Source: Antedon mediterranea (Eukaryota > Echinodermata > Crinoidea > Comatulida > Antedonidae). Taken from it: a stretch of 64,000 nucleotides of DNA. The stretch's first letter is position 1, and every line of letters starts with the position of its first letter. The stretch lies in contig NC_092680.1 in NCBI RefSeq assembly GCF_964355755.1, positions 12,439,001 to 12,503,000 on the forward strand, in the 5' to 3' direction. Shown here one piece after another: positions 1 to 13,600 of this stretch. Made by a program: the position numbers and the translations under genes. The notes under the pieces are model-generated. The model was not told the origin of the DNA. It saw only the letters and a program-made list of their open reading frames with translations, and searched no databases.

Positions 1-1250
1 CGTTCATCTATAGTTCCAATGTACCACTCCTTTCATACATACAAGCAATATATTTACCAGGTTGATAGTCATCATTCGGAATTGAAATGTTTTCTTCTTC
101 ACTACCTAACTAAACACACAGTGCTGTAAAAAAAAAGTCATCTTCAGACAATCTGCGCATTTCAAGCTTTCCTGCAGATATACCGGAATAAAGCTATGAT
201 GGGAGAGCAAGTACCCATAATAGTTTTTGATGATAAATAGCGTTCCTCTAGTTTGTAAGCTTCTGTATTTTTCTGTACATCCTTATCACTTACAAAGAAG
301 AATTTGATGCCAGCAATATTTTTAGAGACCCAGTCAAACATTTGAAGAGCCGTGAGGATTTGGTTTCCTTCTGTTGCCTGTAAACTTGCTCGTGCAACCA
401 AGCCTCTTCACTGTACCGCAGATACCATCACATGGGCTTTTTCCATGACTAGTGGCAAAAAAATGCCACTGGGCATTAATGCATGATCAGATTGGTGATG
501 ACATAGGTTTGTGAGGTTTTTGTAATTTTTATACTGGCTTGCTGCACCATCTATATAGTAAATTAATTTAGTTGTATGTGGTAAGATTTCTTTTAAATAA
601 GATGCCAACACATTTAATAAATGCATGAACTGTTGATGTTGCATGTTTAAGGCAGTCCGAAATAACACAGACACTAATGCACTTGAGATCTTCATTCTCC
701 TTATAGTATATAGCAAATGGGTGGAGTGTCGCCTGGCTATTGTCCCAATAGAATAGTTTTCTGCAAAGTCTAAACAGTACGATGGCTTCATCTCCTGCTG
801 CTGCTAACTGCTCTAAGGTTTCGCAAGTAGGAGGCAGCCTGGGCTTTTGTTACAAAATAGTGTTGACAAAGTTTATCTAAAGCATCGCATAGTGTCTGAA
901 GGAGTTCTTGAATTGACAGTTGTAAGTTGTGTTCTGTCTGTGTGCATCCATTGCTTGTAATTAACAGAATCCTCCATGTCAACTTCGTAGTCTGAGCACA
1001 CTTGCGACATCGACAAATAGCTCATGAGGGCTGCTTTACCAGGACAGTTGGTACAAGACCGGATCATGCAGTCCCGATTACTTATGTCGCATACCATTCT
1101 TGCGAGCAGGTCTTTGTATTCTTGTTTATTAGGAAGAGCTGCAATAAGAAGCTTCACATTTTGATGTTTTTGGCAGACATGGGTATGTCCATGGTTGAAG
1201 TGACATGTAGTTAGTGGTTTCAATAAACAAAGAAATCCTATAAATTTCAT
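1..1250 (-). pseudogene. Frameshifted copy of an uncharacterised multi-copy gene family
   Basis: Read on the minus strand, a protein-like sequence runs across several frames. A Cys-rich N-terminal part (residues NRDCMIRSC and NCPGK, near 1040-1100) is followed by NYKQWMHTDRTQL, then DFAENY near 750, YWDNSQATLHPF in another frame, YYIDGAASQYKNYKN near 530, WHFFATSHGKSPCDG near 450, and VARASLQATEGNQ near 380; it continues past the left edge. I recognise this order of motifs from large uncharacterised gene families of invertebrates, but know no assigned function. At least five frame changes (about 930, 735, 590, 465 and 400) break the reading frame, so this copy is dead. No intron is evident over 1.2 kb, which suggests a retrocopy or a mobile-element gene. 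It probably lies inside a TRIT1 intron. Confidence 0.72.
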
Positions 1251-2312
1251 TTTCGATCATTTTTAGGCTCCAGTATCAATAGGAATAAAACAAGAAATGA
1301 TAAATCTATTTACATTTTTGGAATCAGCACAAAAAGTTAGCTAAGACTGATTAATTTCAAAATGTTAATAGTTCTAATTATCAGTTTAGAGAACTCTAAA
1401 AGTACGAAAAATGGCTATAGTATAAAAAAAGTATATAAAAATGAAAAAGTAGCACTATTTATAAAATTTAGATAACCATGAAGCAGTGGAGTTGCAAATT
1501 TCAAATTTGAATCAGATATAGATCTGGTATGTATTTAATAATTAACGCAATTTTGAAGTTTGTTAAGATCCATCTACGGGGTCAAAGGTCAACGAGAAAA
1601 TGGGCTATTTTCATGGTTTTTTTCCCCGGACCATACTTTGGGTACTAGTTATTTTGTTATTTCAGCTTTAAAATACTATACTATTGCTTTAAAGTAAATG
1701 TATGTACTTATATAACAGAATTAAAAAGTTTGAACACTCTATGAATGCTATTGTGGGTATACAGGGCTGACGAAAATCGAAAAAAGCTAATTTTGCTTAA
1801 CGAAAATGGGTTTTCGGACTGCTGTATCTTCCAAAGTAGTAGAGATAACTTTTTTTTTACACCAGATTCTGTTTATTGAGTGGGAATTATCCATAGGTAG
1901 AAATTTTCAGCTTAATATATTTGTCCGTTGCGGAAATTTAAGCCTCCAAAAACACAAAATATTAAACTCCGCAATTTTGGAACGAAAAATGGGGCGAGAC
2001 GCCCACATTTAAAACGGCCATATTTCCGAAACCACTTGGAATTGAGGGCTAATTTTTTGCATATGTTCATTATATAGATAGAGGTACCTTAGGAAAAAAA
2101 ATCAGTAAAATCTAAGAGGTGACCTGCCCAAATTTTGTTCAGATTTGTTGATTTGGCATGGAATGACCCTGGTGTTGTTAAACCAGGACAAAAATATTTT
2201 AACATACCGTAGATATCAAATGCTTCGATATATTTTCATTATACTGTATGTGATTGATATAGCAAATCTTAGTATGGATTTAGTTGGAAGTACTTATTTT
2301 ACCAGGGAAGGT
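1251..2312. other. Gene-free stretch, probably TRIT1 intron
   Basis: No exon, RNA gene or repeat could be supported here. The short open frames (for example 1806-2012) have AT-rich, non-coding-like composition. If the TRIT1 exons at 3586-4818 belong to one gene whose 5' part is left of the window, this stretch is intronic. Confidence 0.5.
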
Positions 2313-2321
2313 ATTACACAT

Positions 2322-3159
2322 GGGTGTCTAGAAAACTCAGATCTAGAACACTCAGATCTCAGATATATCTGAGTTTTCTAGATATAGAAAACTCAGATAT
2401 CTGACTTTTCTAGATCTAGAAAACTCAGATATCTGACTTTTCTAGATCTAGAAAACTCGGATATCAATATCTGACTTTTCTAGTTCCAAAATGGAACTAG
2501 AAAACTCAGATCATCATTTGATTGGTTGGTAGGTCCATTATTAATCAGCAGGTATTATTAAAACTGATTACTGTGTATGTTCTTACTAATACTGTAACAT
2601 GTAGAAGCGGCCTACGGCTTAAATCATAAAGAAAATACATTGCATGTTACCGTTAAAATGTAGGCTTAAAAATGAGGCATGTACGAGTTGATGTGGGTTC
2701 GAGTTGGTTGAGGTACGAGTTAGCCAAGTTGGGAATAGGTACCAGTTATTTTGGGTACGAGTTGACCACTTCTATTCTAGTACTGTAGGACCAGGTCTTC
2801 CTTTTGCGATACATCGCGATAGCGCCCACACGTTGAGCCTTGAATTGAGTTTGCTTAGCTAGGCCTAAATGCTATAAGACTACATTTTAAAAGGTGTATA
2901 CTGTATTTCTTTATGATTTAAGTCGTAGGCTGCTACTACAAGTTCCAATAATTATTATTATTAGTAAGAAAACGTACTGTGTAGTATTTCAAATATGCTA
3001 CCCTCTAATAATAATGGAACGATCCATTTGATGATCTGGGTTTTCTAGTTCCATTTTGGAACTAGAAAAGTCAGATATTGATATCTGAGTTTTCTAGATC
3101 TAGAAAACTCAGATATATCTGAGATCTGAGTTTTCTAGATCTGAGTTTTCTAGACACCC
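2322..3159. mobile_element. Fold-back element A, 838 bp, 9-bp target duplication
   Basis: The ends are exact inverted repeats: GGGTGTCTAGAAAACTCAG at the left and its complement ending GACACCC at the right. Both arms are built from short units alternating AGAAAACTCAGATATC and GACTTTTCTAGATC, and the pairing extends inward, for example TTCCAAAATGGAACTAGAAA near 2484 against its complement near 3050. The 9-bp sequence ATTACACAT directly abuts both ends (2313-2321 and 3160-3168), as expected for a target-site duplication. There is no coding capacity. Structure and duplication length fit a non-autonomous fold-back or MULE-like element; elements C and J have the same architecture. Confidence 0.88.
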
Positions 3160-3240
3160 ATTACACATATCCTTATTTCAACACCAAACCATTGGCCTAG
3201 TTGATATTGACTTTAACTGGGAAATATTGGCCTGAAATGA

Positions 3241-3360
3241 TTAATGTTCGCTTGACCTGGTGAATATTCACTTGACCTGGTTAATATTTGCTTGACCCGG
3301 TTAATATTCACTTGACCTGGTTAATATTCACTTGACCTGGTTAATATTCGCTTGACCTGA
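3241..3360. repeat. 20-bp tandem repeat, six units
   Basis: Six consecutive 20-bp units of the form TTAATATTCRCTTGACCTGG. It lies in the intron before the first visible TRIT1 exon, and no function is apparent. Confidence 0.9.
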
Positions 3361-3585
3361 CCTCTTTTCATGATATTCTAATATTATTTCTTGTTTAAAA
3401 AAGCCACAAGCATTTTGCTTATGCGTAATACGAACACTACTAAATATACATTATTAATAAATGCACATAGATAAATAACATTTTAAATTATTATATTATT
3501 CATGGTACATTGGTTTATTGCTGTACAAGTGTCAGATATTTAATGTTTGTATGATGGATGCTTTTGATTTTTTTTATTTTAACAG

Positions 3586-4818
3586 GACGACCTGGTTTCA
3601 ATGTACCCCCTGTATATGGCCTAGATGCTACTGACGCCACACAATGGGATCATGCAGTACTTGAGCCAGCGATGAAAATCCTTAGTGATGTCATGGAGGT
3701 AACTTGAGTTGTAGCTTGGTGGTTATCCGCTACCAAAGTCCTGGGTTCATATCAGATGCTAGGATTTGTTTTCAAACTTCACTCAAGGACTTGTTAAAAA
3801 ATATTTAACAAGTTGTATAGGCTTATTCACAGTCAATCAATGATGCCAAGCTAATCAATATCATGTTAGTTTTCAATAAATCAAAATAATGCGCAGTGTT
3901 TTATTTATATACACACATATATCTTGAATTTACATTTATGCCCAAGAGATTATAATTCAATTCATTTATTTTCCTGAAAGACATAACATTTGAGTACAAA
4001 TAATGTTAGAGTCTTGCAGCAGATTGTAGATAAGTGAGAAAACCACTTTTTTTTTTAATAAAGGGTAAAATGCCAAGTGCAAAACCGTTAGTGATTGAGG
4101 AGAGGTCAGAGGTCAAACCAGAAACCACATTCGTGTGTGATATATGTAGTGGTCGAATAATCGTTGGACATCAACAATGGCAAGGTATTTGTAAGATGCA
4201 TTTAAATTTGATTGTCTTTATATTTCCACCAACCTCTCATATCGTTATGTACCACCTAATTGTGAGGTAGATTTAAACAAAGATAGAAACACTTGATGCA
4301 ATCCACCAATCATATGGTAAGGATGCACTGTTAGAGACACATGATACATACTCCACCAATTAAATGGCAAGGATACACTGTTAGAGACAAAGTTAGACAC
4401 ATGATACATAATCCACCAATTAAATAGCAAGGATACACTGTTAGAGACACATGATACATACTCCACCAATCAAATGGCAAGGATACACTGTTAGAGACAT
4501 ATGATACCTAATCCACCAATCAAATGGCAAGGATACACAGTTAGAGACACATGATACATAATCCACCAATCAAATGGCAAGGATACACTGTTAGAGACAC
4601 ATGATACATACTCTACCAATCAAATGGCAAGAATACAAGACAAAGTTAGACACATGATGCATAATCCACCAATCAAATGGCAAGGATACATTGTTATTTT
4701 GTTTGTGTAATTCTTTATTTCAATTTCTACAGCACACTTAAAATCCAGAGTTCATTTCAAACGTGCAAAAAAGATTCGGAAGAAAGAATTGCTGGCTAAG
4801 TTTGCCCAAGAATCTTGA
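3586..4818 (+). CDS. TRIT1: tRNA dimethylallyltransferase (tRNA isopentenyltransferase), last three coding exons
   Basis: Exons 3586-3698, 4064-4184 and 4733-4818 join in frame with GT-AG introns and end at TGA 4816-4818. The enzyme adds an isopentenyl group to A37 of certain cytosolic and mitochondrial tRNAs. The visible part is the C-terminal tail: WDHAVLEPAMKIL matches the helix before the tail of animal TRIT1, and a C2H2 zinc finger of the matrin/U1 type follows (CDIC, then H-x5-H in AHLKSRVH), split by the last intron, then a basic stretch (KRAKKIRKKE). The catalytic N-terminal exons must lie left of the window; none is visible between 1250 and 3585. The assignment rests on the tail alone, but the finger, its spacing and the preceding WxxxVLEPA block together are distinctive. 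Confidence 0.85.
4300..4696. repeat. Minisatellite in the last TRIT1 intron
   Basis: About eight copies of a 50-bp unit (ATCCACCAATCAAATGGCAA followed by GGATACACTGTTAGAGACAC and ATGATACAT). Some units carry a 10-bp insertion, AAAGTTAGAC, making them 60 bp. The array lies between the 4184 donor and the 4733 acceptor. Confidence 0.92.
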
Positions 4819-4983
4819 CATAAAAGGTACACTTTTATTTGATATGTACTATAATTTAAAATTCAGTTTATGAAACTATTATATACAATGTTCACATGCT
4901 ACATAACAATATAATTATTTTTTTCAATAGTGCTTTATCTATATATATATGTTTATATGTTTATATGTTTATTAAAAATTGAG

Positions 4984-4989
4984 AATAAA
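4984..4989 (+). promoter_or_regulatory. Candidate TRIT1 polyadenylation signal
   Basis: An AATAAA hexamer lies about 165 bp after the TRIT1 stop codon. No cDNA is available to confirm its use. Confidence 0.45.
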
Positions 4990-7617
4990 ATTTAAGGCCT
5001 AACTATATAAAATATCCACCTGTAGCCTGCATTGTGTCCTATGTACAACCTATGGGTGGAAAAAATAGGACAATTTAATACCTGTAGGCCTCGAAAAAAT
5101 GTGAAAAATTAGTTTCATTCATTTTGAGAATGAATATTGGTGGATATATCTGTCGTCTATTTGTGTTTGACTAGCATTTGTGTAACCACTTTGAGACGAA
5201 AACTACTGTTTGTGAAGATCTGAAAGTTATCAAAAAAATGAAAGAAAAGTGCAAAAACTATGAAAAAGAAACTATGAGAAAGTGCAAAAACTAGTTTATT
5301 GCATAGAGATATTATATCTCTATGTTTATTGTAACGGCAGAAAAAAAAAACCTGAATGCACTTGTTGGGCAACTTAATGATAACATTAAAACCATTAGCA
5401 TAATACTAGATAGAAGGCAAGAGTTGGTGCGTGAGTGATGGATACACAATTGGCATTGTAAACATTTTAGTGAAGTGTATCCCCTGACAATACATGGCTT
5501 TCAAATAATAAAATATAGCATAGATTTCAAATAAACTATCTACAGTATTTGTGTAATGGGTCATAAAAGCAATCTCTGCTTCATTTATATCAAAACATCT
5601 TATTTTGATTGAATATAAAGTACTATTTAATTAGATAAAAGCATATCAATCACTAGAGACACGTTTTAGTATTTACCCTTTGACCTTAAGTCATTTACTT
5701 CCATTAGGAAGAAGAAACTGTCAAACTAATACAGTTAAAAGGCAGGTTATTGTATCAGTAACATATGATGTTATAAACTGGAGTCTTGATCCACTTTACG
5801 ATTCCTTTCATCTTGCAATGGCTTGGAATGCCTCAATCTTCTGTTTTTAATTGAAGTATTTTCCACATTAAGTTCATTCATCTACTTTGTTCCACCCTCT
5901 ACCTTCAATACTAGGTAGACAAGACTAATGGACTGTTGAACAAGTTATAAACACATACACAAACTGTGTTTACTATAATATTTAGGTTTTAGTATAATAA
6001 TACTAAAACTAGTGGACTCCTCAGATCATCTACCCCTCTATTTCGAAAGGTTAAACTCCAGGAATTTCTTTAATTAGTTCGTACCATCTATGACATCCAG
6101 TACACATCATCATAATGTTCATGTTCCCGGTACATCTTCAATTTGGAACTATTAATATAATTATTAAAAAACTTATTAAACTAAATTAAACTAATTACCA
6201 CGATAATTTAAATACATAATCCCAATTACGGTATTCATTTTTTATTAAAAAGCCATTTAATTAAAAAATTATGCTACCTAAAATAGACAAGTCAATAATT
6301 GTATACGGCATGCACCCCCGGGTCTAATATACATTAATGGCATCCGTTCAATCACAATATAATCTATAAACTTTATTAATATTCTGTTGATGATGAAATA
6401 AAAAATCACCCAATTTACCTTGAATATTAATAATCATTAATGTCAATTCTCAAGCGGTTATGAAGTTACAAAAAACGTTGAATTAATCACATATTGTGTG
6501 CTGTATGATGCCTTAGGGAAAAACATGTATAAAACTAAGCTTGCTAGTTTCAATACAACTAGCATTTTATAATCAATATTGATGATAGATGAAAAGCTTT
6601 AGAAAAATGATGTTAAATAAATAGGATTGTTCCAGTTCGGAATTTTAATTTTACACAGATGACATATAGAATCATGCATGATACAAGATTATTTTTTAAT
6701 TTAAAACTGAAATTCACAATATTATGTCTTTTTAGCTTTATTACAGTTGGTATCCATTAAATAAAGTCCATCAATCACATCATGATCATTTGCCTCTGAT
6801 ATGATATCAGATGCATTTCTAGCCTGAAACCAGTTAAATTAAACCTCAAGAAGTTCAATATTTATAGTTAACACAACATCCTGAAGGGTAATGTAGACTT
6901 GTATAATAAGAGTTTAAAAATTTACATCACTGATTCATAAATTGATATCCCTTCAGCAAAAGTCAAGACTTAAATATTATTAGAGTTAGCAAATTATATT
7001 CCATAAACACAGGCTGTAGTCCCATTAGCAAAGTGAAGACTTAAATATTATAATAGTTAACAAATTATATTCCATAAAACTGACACAGGCTGTAGTCCCT
7101 TCAGCAAAGTGAAGACTTAAATATAATAAGAGTTTACAAATTGCATTGCTGATTTGTACAAATTAATGAAATGAGTCCCTTTAGCGAAGACATTCAGTGT
7201 AGAAGTACAAATTGACAGACATTTATGAACTTGTGTAAACAAAGTGACCTTAACATTTACAAATGGATGATGTCATCTACATTCATTAGTTTATACAGTT
7301 GTTCCTAAGGCACATTAAATTCACAATTCGATAAAACTGCACTAACATAAAGAGGACAAGGGCAATCAAGAAATTATACTATTATACTGCTTTAAAAAGT
7401 TTAAAGTGTTTAACCCAGATTTTACAAGAAGGGCGGCTGGCGATGGATTGAAAAAACATCCGGAGCAGTTGCAAATGTTTGTGCAGGAAAAGTGCCTACA
7501 AATAAACTATTGCATATTCATAAACCCGCAAATGTGAATAAATAGCTCACAGCAGCATATTTACATACTATACAAATATACACTGAGATTTTATCTCTAA
7601 CAGCATGTACAAAATCG
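4990..7617. other. Intergenic region between the 3' ends of TRIT1 and the F-box gene
   Basis: The two flanking genes converge here. No exon is supported. The DNA is AT-rich, with many runs of A or T. From about 6895 to 7190 there are roughly three copies of a 105-115 bp repeat recognisable by TTCAGCAAAGTGAAGACTTA and AAATTATATTCCATAAA. Confidence 0.55.
6895..7190. repeat. Degenerate tandem repeat, about 110-bp unit, three copies
   Basis: Successive copies share CCTTCAGCAAA, GTGAAGACTTAAATAT and ACAAATTATATTCCATAAA, with small indels between copies. Confidence 0.7.
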
Positions 7618-7659
7618 TTTATTTATTACACTATCATTTCTTCTTACAGACTACTGGCT

Positions 7660-10600
7660 TTATGGCGTAGGCCACAGTTTCATGAATTCTTCCGGGGTAA
7701 GATTTTGCTGTGTCACAACAACGTCTGAGAATTGTCTAGTTGAGAACTCTGGGGTTATTTCTGCTGAGCATGGATGACCACCGTCCTGAAAGAAAAATGA
7801 CCACGGAATAAGACAAATGACCATACAGTACTACTACTAGAATGACCTTACAGTGTCAGATACAAGATAAAGTATAAAAAACTTCAAAATATTTACAGTA
7901 TCATGTTTAAAATACATTTTAAAAATGAAAACAAATTAAAATTAAAACATTTTTAAAATAAATTAAGAAAAGTGATGAGAATACAACTCCTCAAAATTTA
8001 AAACAAAAACAAAAAAAATTTAAACGCGGCATGCAATAAAACATTTTTTTTAAATACAAACTCTATTGTTAATGACAATAAAATTAATTTTTTTTAAAGT
8101 AAATTTTGTGGATCATTTATAAAATATGTGTTGATACACTCGACATGCGGTTAACACAGGCATAGTGCTTGCAATAGTTTTAAAAATAATTTTCAAGCAG
8201 TGATTGTTTTGTTTTGAATATTACATACTGACTTCAAAAGAGGGCAGCAGACATGATTTTTATAAAACAAGTATTAATGTGTACTCACTGTCCAATAGAT
8301 ACAGTTACAGTGATTGCATAGGTTTAACACATTGTTGTATAATTCCCTGTTTCCATGACGATGACAAAGCCTACTATACACACCCTTCCAGTTCACTTTA
8401 TTGTCACTGTCAAGGAATTTTGGAGATATAGAAGTAATCTATAGAACAACAAAAAAACAAATGGTTTAAATTTACATCGATCTTTAACAACAAATTGCAC
8501 GTGGTTTGCAATTATGAACTTCATCACTGTAAACTACAGGCCTTGTCGTTTGGAGAGTGCAATCACTTATCAAAACGCCAACTTAGACAGTGTCGTACAA
8601 CGCTCTCTGAGTTGGCCTTTACACTCCCCAGATGTCATTGACACTTTTGTAAACTTATACAAGATACAACGAGCAAACCTACAGCGCCCCTAAAAAAAGA
8701 TATTGATATTCGTCCTCAAGCTTAACTGGAAACTGAGGAAATTTGGATTGGGCCCTCCACGGACCACAGCAGCCAGCAGTGCAGGGCCTACCAGATCAGC
8801 ACACCGGGAGATGATCCCCTACTCTTTTCGAATAGTGTACCAAGTTCTTTAACATGCACGCGTCGAGGAATGCAATTTGTAGCACACCTACAATTTTTAA
8901 ATGTAACAAATGTTTTGTTTTATACCTGTTGCTGAGTAAAATGAAAACGGCAAAGCTTTTCCCATCGCAACGTGTATTCACTGATTTCATGTATGTATTT
9001 GCAAGTTAAACCAAAGTTTACAATATCTTTTGCATTTGCCAATGATGACATAATGCGGTTAAGACAATCTGGAGGTAGATCCATCAGTTGTAATGAGTCC
9101 ACTCTAATCTCAGTTGGCTGCAAGAAACAAAATGGCCACCATGGCTTTATTATGCACATATTATAAATTCACATGATCATTGGATATGCATAGTATTATG
9201 GGATACATCACTTGATTGGGTCAAGGTTCATTTCCAGTTGACATCACTTTATTGGGTCAGGTTCATTTTCAGTTGACATCACTTGAATGAGTCAAGGTTC
9301 ATTTTCAGTTGACATCCTTAATTGGATCAAGGTTCATTTCCAGTTGTTAGATAATATATTTCAAAATTTGAATTCATAACTTACTGTATAGTCAATTGTG
9401 TTAAGTTGTTGTAACCAGTCTTTTACCAAGTCTAACCACTTGTTCCATGTTTTAGGACTACCCACGTGGAAGTGCGGGTTCTTCAAAAGGTTCTTGGAAA
9501 TGTCCTGCAGTATTTTCTTCACTCTGTTTACATAAAGCTTAGTTTCAGACACTGTAAAAATAAATTGTGATTAGTTGTTTCAGGTGTCATTTTAGTGTTG
9601 GACTAAGCATTGACAAGATCCTGACAAATCAAGTTTGCCTCATGAATTATTCATGAATCAAGAGGTCATGCAAGCATAATTCGCAAAATGACAAGCCAAC
9701 TTGTATCGGATCCACCAGCCGTATCTGGCAATTGGTTAGCAAAAGTGTTGGGCAGTGTATGCTTAATTTTTAGGTAAATTCTTTGCATTCAAAATGTTTA
9801 GTTGAATACTGATGTTTGGAGGACGAGACATTGAGGGGGTTAGGTTCCAGGTTGAAATGTGAAGTTATAGAGTAGTTTTGAATCTTACCAACTGTAACTG
9901 ATTCTTCCAAAATAAAAAAGAAATTTTTCTGTGCGAGGCCACTTAATGCAAACAACCAACTTTCTGTTATGATTTCCAAAATCTGAAAAAAAAAACAAAT
10001 TATAAATATAGTAGGACTTATTTGTGTGGTTACCTAGAATTTCTCGTGCACCAGGTCCACCACCATAATAGTAAATAAATTGAAGGAAATAGCTGAAAAT
10101 AAAGTGATGCAAAAGCATAATTTATAGTAAATTCTGAAACCCAGCCATAATTAATATAACGGTAGAATCGTAGAATTAATACTTACCCTACACACATAAT
10201 TGAAACGTCTGTGATCGTGTACAGCACCTGAGAAATCCAATCGATTCAAAACCTCTCCAATAGTAAAATAAAAACCAGTCTATCATTTGAAAATAAGAAT
10301 TCATAAAAATATATTATTATTTATCTAGTGAACATAAATTTATACAGAAGGACAGGAACAAAACCGATTTCATTAGAAATAGTCGACGCAAGATGGAGAC
10401 TATTAGGTCACATACTTAGACAAGACCCATGTACACCAGCCAACACAGCAATAAGCTATTATTTCAGCAACACTACCAATATAAAATTTCGAGGAAGACC
10501 GAGAACCACCCTACCAATAACTCTCAGCAACGACCTACTCACCCTTTATAAGCATAACAGATATTAAGTATCCCGGACAATTGAAAACCAAGAAAGACAT

Positions 10601-13600
10601 GAAACAACAGACTGGAAGAAACTGGTAAAAGAGATTTACGGAGCAGCCAAAGCGGAAATGTCGGCAGACTTTTCAGCGGAAAGGCAGTAATAATAATATA
10701 ATAGTGTATAATTTAAGTGAGGGTATATGAGTGACTGAACTGAGTCTAGTATGTAGGAAAGGGTCACTGGAATCCACATCGGTATTACTCCTTGACCATT
10801 AGGTCTGGACTTACAACTCCCTGGACACATTCTATAAGCCAAATACCAACTCTCACCTTCTTAGCACCTCCTCTTGGTAAAAAGATATAACAGCTGTGGT
10901 GATCTACAAATTAAACAATAAAAAATAGATTAAAATGTCATAATATAAATAATAGATGTAATTTTATACATTTCTGACATTAAATCAGAACTAATTCATG
11001 TATATATTATATAACTATATACTGTATATGACCTGTTAAGGCCAATTTACACAGCAGGTCAGCGGTAACGGTAAACAAAAATAGAGAATCTAGGTTATTT
11101 CTTATGACCATAACAAAACGCAGAGCAGATGAGCGGTTCAGTAAAAACTCTCAAGATAGATACAGATTCTATGTGGGACAAGCTTATCATTACCGCTTGT
11201 CTGTGTAAATTGGACTTTATTAAGCACATCTCCCACTAATCAGGTGATTTAGTTAGTTGCCTCTGGGTCTGACAGTTTCAAAAAGTTGACCGACAGAGCC
11301 AGTCGATTTAAGACAGGTCACTTGTGAGAGGAGAACTTTCTAATTTTTACAGTCTTAATTATAATGGCAATTCTGATTCTAAATTCACAACAACATAATT
11401 ACACAACAAGTATGTAACAACATTTAATAACATGGAATTAGCTTGTGACATGTTGTTTTCTTGCAACAGCTGCTCACAGCCCACTTTGTGATTGTATTCA
11501 AAGATTGAATTTTGATTTCATCACAAACTTGGAGCTGATCCCACATTCCACGTAAGTCTTTTGGCTATCTTCCTATAAACAACTCCCACAAGAGTTACTT
11601 GGTAATTATTACACAATGTTACATGGCCTACTTATTATCATCAATCAAACTATGTTTGTTTATTATTTGTTTGGCAAGAGATGATTTGTAACATATTATT
11701 TAAAGATGTATTGTCTCTTGAAACACAAAAACAACCAGTTTACGTAATTAACAGGTAATTTAATTTGATTACATTTCATCTGGAAAATCGTCGCGAACAA
11801 AAGTAAACAAAGATTTCAAACCATGAGTATGCATGATGCTAATTAGGATTGTTTACAACCTGTCATAGTTGAGAAGGTGTTTTCACACAGATTGCGAGGA
11901 AGTTTTATGATTATGCATACAGAGTAGCCAAACAAGCGCGTTGCATTATGAGATATGTTTTGTTCGCAATAATTTTGACTGGAAGTCAAAATTATTTTTT
12001 GAACAAACAAACATCTGTATTTCAGTTAAATGATTTTTTTTGGACAAATTTTTGGTGAAAGTTAATAACTATTATGATACTTCAAAATGACCCACTTTTT
12101 TTCAAAATATTTTTTTTTATAATTTTTTTGGAATTAGTCAAAGGGACAATACTTAATTAACTAATTTAATTTACACAACACTGTTAATTCAACATCACAT
12201 TGTGAAAGCTAATTAGTTATGTCATGTTTTAACATAAAACGTTATTAATGCTTTTAAATATACTGTACATAATACAGTATTGTTAAATAAACATTGTATT
12301 TTGTGCACGGCTCCAGGGAAGAACAACCTCCTACATAGGACAAATCAATAGTCCAGTTTTGAGCAATACTTTCATTTTGTGAGTTCTAGACTCGTACCTA
12401 CCTATGGATTTCTTTTTTCTGTTTGATTCATTTTCTTTATTTTGATCTTGTGAACTTTCAACTTCTTGGTTCCTATTATTAATATTACTTAATCTGCAAC
12501 AAATAAAAATGGAACCAATCAAAATGTATTGAATATAATAATAATGATCACTCAATATAGAGTACCATAATTCTATGGGAAATCCCCAGGCCACGAAAAA
12601 ATCATGTAGGGCATGTAGGATTTTACTGTCCGGTGACAAGCAACCTCACAAAAGAGTGTTAATAATACAGTATAGAAAACAAAGAAAGAAAGAGAGAATA
12701 TATGCCATGTATTATAGTAATGTTCAAAGAAAAATTTTAAGTAAAGAAGATTAACTAGACTAGACGGAATATCATACAATAACATACCACAGTAAAAACT
12801 AATATTCACAAAATATGAAACAAAAAAGAAATACCATTAGAACCAGCCGGCCTAGACAGAAATAATTAACAAGTGTTTGAACTTTAAATAAAAAACCAGT
12901 AGAACCAGCCGGCCTAGATAGAAATAATTAACAAGTGTTTGAACTTTACCTCTGCGTTTCGGTATCATCAGTCAAAATACGGTTAAAATAATGTGTGGTG
13001 GCGATTGATATGTGAATCCAACCTGAGATGTGGCGTACCCAGTGACCCTCGTTCATCACTAAAGCCATGTTGGCTTAAAATCAACTGTGTAAAGCTAGCT
13101 ACAGTAGTTTTTTAAGCATAAACTGTTGATCAGGAACATAAGACAATAGCAGACTGATCCAATAATTCCAAGTAAAATTGCTGTTAGAAACAACGTTGCT
13201 TTAAAGACCACAGCTTAGTGAATGCACTTAGATCAATGAATATTGACATTATTACAATAGCCTTGTTGTGGCTAGATTATTTGTTAACTTTGAACTATAC
13301 CATATATGGTCGTATTGTAAGAGCCTGGGAAATCATATCTAAAAATAGCTGAGTGATAGAGCTTCAATTAAAATGAGAGGCCAACCTAACAAGTTGTTCA
13401 CCATATTTGGGCATGCATCTAAAATGCAAAATTACTGCTGCCTCTGAGCAGGGAGTCCCTGCTCAGAGAAAACAAATTAGATAAAAATACTAATGCCTAT
13501 TTTACAGAGGGGTCTGACTATAAAAACCAACAAGAATAACATTTTCTTAAGAAAATTGTTAGCTTTATTTAAATGTTTGTTTGTTCATGCTAATGTAAAT

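Noticed and set aside
1251-3585. Possible upstream TRIT1 exons.
   Set aside because: No segment encodes the nucleotide-binding or central TRIT1 blocks; the upstream exons must be left of the window.
4300-4696. Regular repeats with variable spacers that could suggest a CRISPR-like array.
   Set aside because: The whole 50-bp unit is repeated without unique spacers and lies in a eukaryotic intron; it is a minisatellite.
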